From NCBI GenBank assembly GCA_032718565.1, contig JAVGVS010000004.1, positions 9,464,083 through 9,528,082 of the forward strand: a stretch of DNA of 64,000 nt. Reading direction: 5' to 3'. Source of the DNA: Distichodus sexfasciatus (Eukaryota > Chordata > Actinopteri > Characiformes > Distichodontidae). The stretch's first letter is position 1. Each line of letters opens with the position of its first letter. Position numbers and translations under genes: made by a program. Shown here one piece after another: positions 60,201 to 64,000 of this stretch. The notes below the pieces were generated by a model that ran no database searches, had not been told where the DNA came from, and saw only the letters and a program-made list of their open reading frames with translations.

Positions 60201-60996
60201 ATATTCCAATTTGATCTTTTTGTCATGTCATTTATTTATACTGTAATTGTATAGAATTTCACAAGAAATTGTGAAGCTCATTGTGAAGTGCTTCAGGTCA
60301 CATTGCATGTATGAAAGGTGTCATAAAAATAAAGATTAAATTAATAAAGAAGAGAAACTGCAAAAGTAATACTGTGAAGCAAGTATGCCCAACTGATCTT
60401 GATTATGGCAATTAATATCTGATAATGTATCTTCCAATATTCCATTGTTTTCCAGAAACACAAAGATTTCCCCCAACATGTGTCCTCACCAAAACCCAAT
60501 TTACAATAACCTTAAAATTTTGTAGCACTTTGAACAAATGTGTGACTAAACAGAAGGGATAGGTTCCGGTCCCCCACGATCCCAGTTGGGATTAAGTGGT
60601 TCAGATAATGCATGAATGAATGAATGAGAGTCTAAAAGGTATAAAAACACAAACAACCCAACAGTGTTGCCCTCTAGTGGATAAACTAACCGATGACGAC
60701 ACTCCTAACATTTGCTGCATTTAGGGAATGCTGCATAGCTCCTGTCTAGAGCAACTTTGCTGTGTATTGGCCATTCTAAACATGAACGTTAGCTTGTCTG
60801 CAATTAGCCAATGTCGGACAAGAATATCGATGCTCCTTTTTAATCGGTTGGCCTCTAGGAGTGAGATATATACAAACACTGTGTATGTCTATAATTCAAT
60901 AACAGAGTGACTAGTAGGTGTGAAAAGCATGAAACTGCCTCCCACCTCCATCTTGGTGTTGTCCAGGCTGGACAGGGTCACCTCCTCCATTTTCAT
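57214..60996 (-). CDS. atxn7l3: ATXN7L3-type SAGA deubiquitinase-module adaptor, short form without SCA7 domain
   Basis: Exons: 60946-60996, 59560-59692, 58774-58945, 58042-58139, 57932-57954, 57361-57406, 57214-57254; 564 nt, 187 residues, phases closed. Human ATXN7L3 is about 347 residues. ATXN7L3 is the metazoan Sgf11: its N-terminal helix docks with ENY2 and USP22, and its zinc finger helps activate H2B deubiquitination by SAGA in the nucleus. Seen here: MKMEEVTLSSLDNTKME, the helix AQEILSDLVEDACLGLCFEV, GYFFLDDTD, DIFGQVYNQWKNKECVCPNC, and the zinc finger with C86, C89, H101 and C105. Then follow the acidic NKSESDQEDNDD/NDNDWSYG stretch, the basic AKKRKADK and NPNSPRRSKSLKHKN. Where human continues with GELSNSDPFKY and the SCA7 domain, this gene reads AKDLSSTFSFAGS and stops. 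The start is the first of two close ATGs (MKM), as in human. The exon also has a 5' UTR part up to 61021. Confidence 0.9.
57450..57687 (-). mobile_element. tRNA-derived SINE, family 1, minus, in an atxn7l3 intron
   Basis: GATTATGTGTCATTGTGAGC, ATGCTTGGGGACGGTACCTT, CCATTATGCTCCCAACTGCC; full-length copy. Confidence 0.75.
59041..59520. other. atxn7l3 intron, AT-rich, no feature seen
   Basis: Runs of ATTTAAAATAGTCTGTACTT recur here and near 59790. Nothing codes. Confidence 0.5.
59701..60945. other. atxn7l3 intron 1 (between coding exons 1 and 2)
   Basis: AT-rich, no coding signal. A short repeat with the core GCCCTCTAGTGG lies at 60660-60700 and resembles 50995-51040 in reverse. Confidence 0.5.
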
Positions 60997-61084
60997 TTGC
61001 AAAGCCCCGAGGAAAAAGACACTGGCAGGTCTACATGCTGGTGCACGATGAGCGGCGGTGACACAAGGCTGCAAGGAGGACGGA

Positions 61085-62515
61085 CAAGGACACCCAGCAT
61101 AAAACAGCAATATTATCTCCAAACAGGCATCACAGCCGACAAGTCCAAGAATCAAACCCCAAAACAAGTGACAGAACAAACTAAAAAAACAGGCTTTGCA
61201 CACTGGCACAGCAAAAAGACCTTGTTAGCTTTCATTCAACCAAAGTCACAGTGCTAATCATTTGAATATAGAGTACTCCTTTAAAAGCAGACATGAGACA
61301 GCAATACACTCCCTAATCAGCCATCACAGCTGACAAGTCCAAGAATCAAAACCAGAGACGAATCATCAGTGGGGAAAAATTAACCAATCAGGAAATGCTA
61401 AAGAAATAAAACAGACATCTGAAAGGCAAACGAACCCATTGTAATCCTTCATTTATACTTAGCTACAGTGCCATCATCTTAAGATGTAGTGCTCCTGTAA
61501 AAACCTCACACTCAGAGCATGAGAGGCATTAGAATCTCTTGTCATCATAGCCCTTTAGAGGTCAACCATCAAAACCAGATATGAATCATTAATCACCGAA
61601 GACTAACCAAATATTCTGACTGCAAATGCCAGGTAAGCTTAGCCACAATGCTATTATATCACAACGTAGTGCTCCTTTAAAAACAGAGACCCACATAGCA
61701 TGAGGCAGCAGTATTCTCTGTAATCAGGCACCACAGCTGACGAGTCTAAGAATCAAAACCGAAACGAATCATCAGGAAAATCACGAATCGTCAATCAGTA
61801 AAGAGCGAATCATTAATCCGTTAAAACTAAACAAGTAAACTTTGCACACTTAATCCTGCACTGCAAACAGACTCCGTTAGCTTTCATCCATCAAAAATGC
61901 TAATCATCTCAGTACGGAGTGATCGTTTGAGAACAACACAGACAAAAACGAGGCAGCAATATTCTCTCTAATCAAGCATCATAACTGACGAGTCCAACAT
62001 CGCAAACAGAAACGAGTCATCAATTAGTGAAAAATAAACGGAAAAAATGTGCACATATGCACTGCAAAAAGGCCCTGTTAGCTTCCATTCATCGTTAGTC
62101 GCAATGCTCTTTTAAAACAGCCACACGCACAAGTAAAGCAGGAGACAACAATATACTCTATAATCGGACACCACCGCTGACGAGTCGAAGAATTTCAATA
62201 AGACCTGAACCATCAATCAACACAGACTAAACATTTTTTTTAATATTGTGAACCTCGTTAGCTATTCATGCGTGTAGCCGCAATGCAATCCTCTCGACCC
62301 GAATTGCTCCTTTAAAACAGACATTCAGTAACGAGACACTAACATTCTTTCTAATCAGGCATCATAACTGACGAGTGCAAGCAACAAAAGCAGACGCGAA
62401 TCATCAATCACAAAAGACTGCACTGCAAATAAACTGTTAGTCTTTCATTCATCGTTAGCCGCAATGCTACGCCCTCAGGACGAAGTGCTCCTTTAAAACC
62501 AGGCTTAGGCGGAAT
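61085..62515. repeat. Diverged tandem array, unit ~190-250 bp, about seven copies, in the atxn7l3 5' UTR intron
   Basis: Two landmarks alternate. GCATCACAGCTGACGAGTCC and variants lie near 61138, 61332, 61559, 61739, 61986, 62179 and 62370. GTGCTCCTTTAAAA and variants lie near 61274, 61490, 61668, 61919, 62107, 62306 and 62487. Each unit also has a GTTAGCTTTCATTCATCGTT-like part. The copies are old (many substitutions and indels). Confidence 0.8.
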
Positions 62516-62599
62516 CTTGAACCCAGTTAAACCGTCACGAGTTTCTGCCACGTTTTTAAAACATTCGTCACACAAACAAAAACATCGGCGATTAAAGTC

Positions 62600-63010
62600 G
62601 CATGCCGTACTTTTAACGCGGCACTATTCCGAGCTAAAGAGACGACGGTAAGAGGGAAAGAGGCGACGTTTTCCCACACAGGAACCGGTGAATGACCGCG
62701 GTGTGGCTCTTCAAACTCACCGAATTTTAACTCACTGCTAACGGCCGGGATGGGCTCCTATGAATCGCGGAGCCTTTAAAAAATGATTCGGTTCCAATTC
62801 GCCACGGCAGAGGGGAATAAAACGTAGTGCTAAGGCGTCTCCGCGTCTCGGCAGCTCGCACAACAAAGCCTCCCGGAGCGCATCGCTGGCAGACGCCGTT
62901 CCTCTCTCTCACTCTACCCGCCTCCGCCTCCGTTTCAGTCACCGTGCTGCTACTTCACTACCGCGTCAGACGGCGCTAAGCGAGTCACGCCCTCCTCTGC
63001 CCCGTGGGCG
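62600..63010 (-). promoter_or_regulatory. atxn7l3 promoter / noncoding first exon region, CpG-rich
   Basis: Dense CpGs (GCATGCCGTACTTTTAACGC, GGCGTCTCCGCGTCTCGGCA, GACGGCGCTAAGCGAGTC) upstream of a gene whose start-codon exon has an acceptor at its 5' side. A donor for the noncoding exon was not assigned. Confidence 0.5.
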
Positions 63011-64000
63011 GAGTCAGGTTCTGATTTATGCAAAGTAGTGTTTAAAGAGCCGATGCTCAAAATTGCACCTTTATACAGTCATACCTCACCTTCTTCTTCT
63101 TCTTCTTCTTCTTCTTCTTCTTCTTCTTCCTCTTCCTCTTCTTCTTCCTCTTCTTCTTCCTCTTTCGGCTTTTCCCTTCAGGGGTCGCCACGGCGAATCA
63201 TCTGTCTCCATTTAGTCCTATCCTCTGCATCCACTACCCTCACACCAACTAACTTCGTGTCCTCTTTCACCGTACGTCCTTAATTGATTCTAGAACACGC
63301 AACTTAATACAAAAAAACAACTTAACTCTAATAAATCCCCTAGAAAATTCTAAAAAAGGCGACCTAGACGCCCTATAAACATCCCAAAATGCCTTTAACG
63401 GCACCGACACATACAAATGCAAGTTACCGTAATGACCGTTTACCGTTTTATCATACTTTTAGGAAAATTTCTTTTTTTTCTCTTCAAAACCAATATATAT
63501 ATACATTTTACAGTATTTTATGCATTAAACTTTTCATATATCTAATATATGAGGCTTATTATTGGTTATTTACACTTTGTGCACAATTTTCTCCCCCCAT
63601 CTCTGCTTCCTGTGGGCGTGACTCCTGTTCTGGTCTGCTATAAATAAATACATGAATTTTACATCATATACATTCCTGTAGAAAAATAATGACATATGAG
63701 ACACAATTCTTAAAAATAGTTTTTGTACTTGTAACATTAATGCAAATCATCAAAATAAATTTTTTCTAAACTTTATAGAATAATACAAATTAAGGTGCAA
63801 GTGGTGTTAAATGAGAAGATAATGCGCGAATACTTCATTCAAAATAGCAGCAGGGGAATGTTAACCTAAAATAAGGCTTCACATGTAAGTTAACAAGTGC
63901 TTGAAATATCTATTAACAAGAGTTTACTGTTATATATGACCAAACTACATTTCCCATGTTAGGTATGGTGGCCCGAGGTATGCTGGGAAAGTGTATGTGT
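63011..64000. repeat. Right-hand edge: (TTC)n, LINE 3'-end fragment, then featureless AT-rich DNA
   Basis: (TTC)n with TCC variants at about 63090-63162, immediately followed at 63163-63285 by TTCGGCTTTTCCCTTCAGGG..., a minus-oriented LINE 3' end related to 44975-45320. The rest is AT-rich. At the edge ACTACATTTCCCATG and ATGCTGGGAAAG occur as an inverted pair. Confidence 0.6.

Overview
The window is vertebrate nuclear DNA, almost certainly from a teleost fish. Its genes are split into short exons with GT-AG introns, the intergenic DNA is AT-rich and full of fish-type SINEs, LINE ends, small inverted-repeat elements and microsatellites, and the gene set matches human 17q (MPP2, PYY, ATXN7L3 at 17q21; PSMC5, SMARCD2 at 17q23). 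No bacterial, phage or CRISPR features are present.

Layout. 1-8.3 kb: the 5' part of mpp2 (minus strand, running off the left edge). 8.3-14 kb: repeats and a CpG-rich patch that may hold the mpp2 promoter. 14.0-17.2 kb: a complete pyy gene (minus), with TATA box, untranslated first exon, three coding exons and poly(A) signal. 17.2-31.4 kb: a 14 kb stretch with no recognisable gene, occupied largely by transposon remnants. 31.5-37.6 kb: complete psmc5 (plus, 12 coding exons, 406 codons). 37.6-42.4 kb: degenerate minisatellites, SINEs and an inverted-repeat element. 42.4-55.3 kb: complete smarcd2 (minus, 13 coding exons, 504 codons), convergent with psmc5 as in human. An N gap and a perfect palindrome sit in one smarcd2 intron. 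57.2-63 kb: an atxn7l3-type gene (minus, 7 coding exons, 187 codons) that keeps the SGF11 zinc finger but ends before the SCA7 domain. 63-64 kb: repeats.

The genes are not an operon. They encode a synaptic/junctional scaffold (mpp2), a gut/brain peptide hormone (pyy), a proteasome ATPase (psmc5), a BAF chromatin-remodelling subunit (smarcd2) and a SAGA deubiquitinase-module adaptor (atxn7l3). They are together through conserved synteny. All exon chains were assembled by hand from splice signals, reading phase and remembered vertebrate protein sequences; no alignment was run.

Main points for a second look: the SCA7-less atxn7l3; a diverged ~190-250 bp tandem array in its 5' intron; the palindrome abutting the N gap (most likely an assembly error); a purine/pyrimidine pair of tracts in smarcd2 intron 5; and a short dispersed repeat carrying a CTCF-like core. 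I did not find a convincing new biological system.
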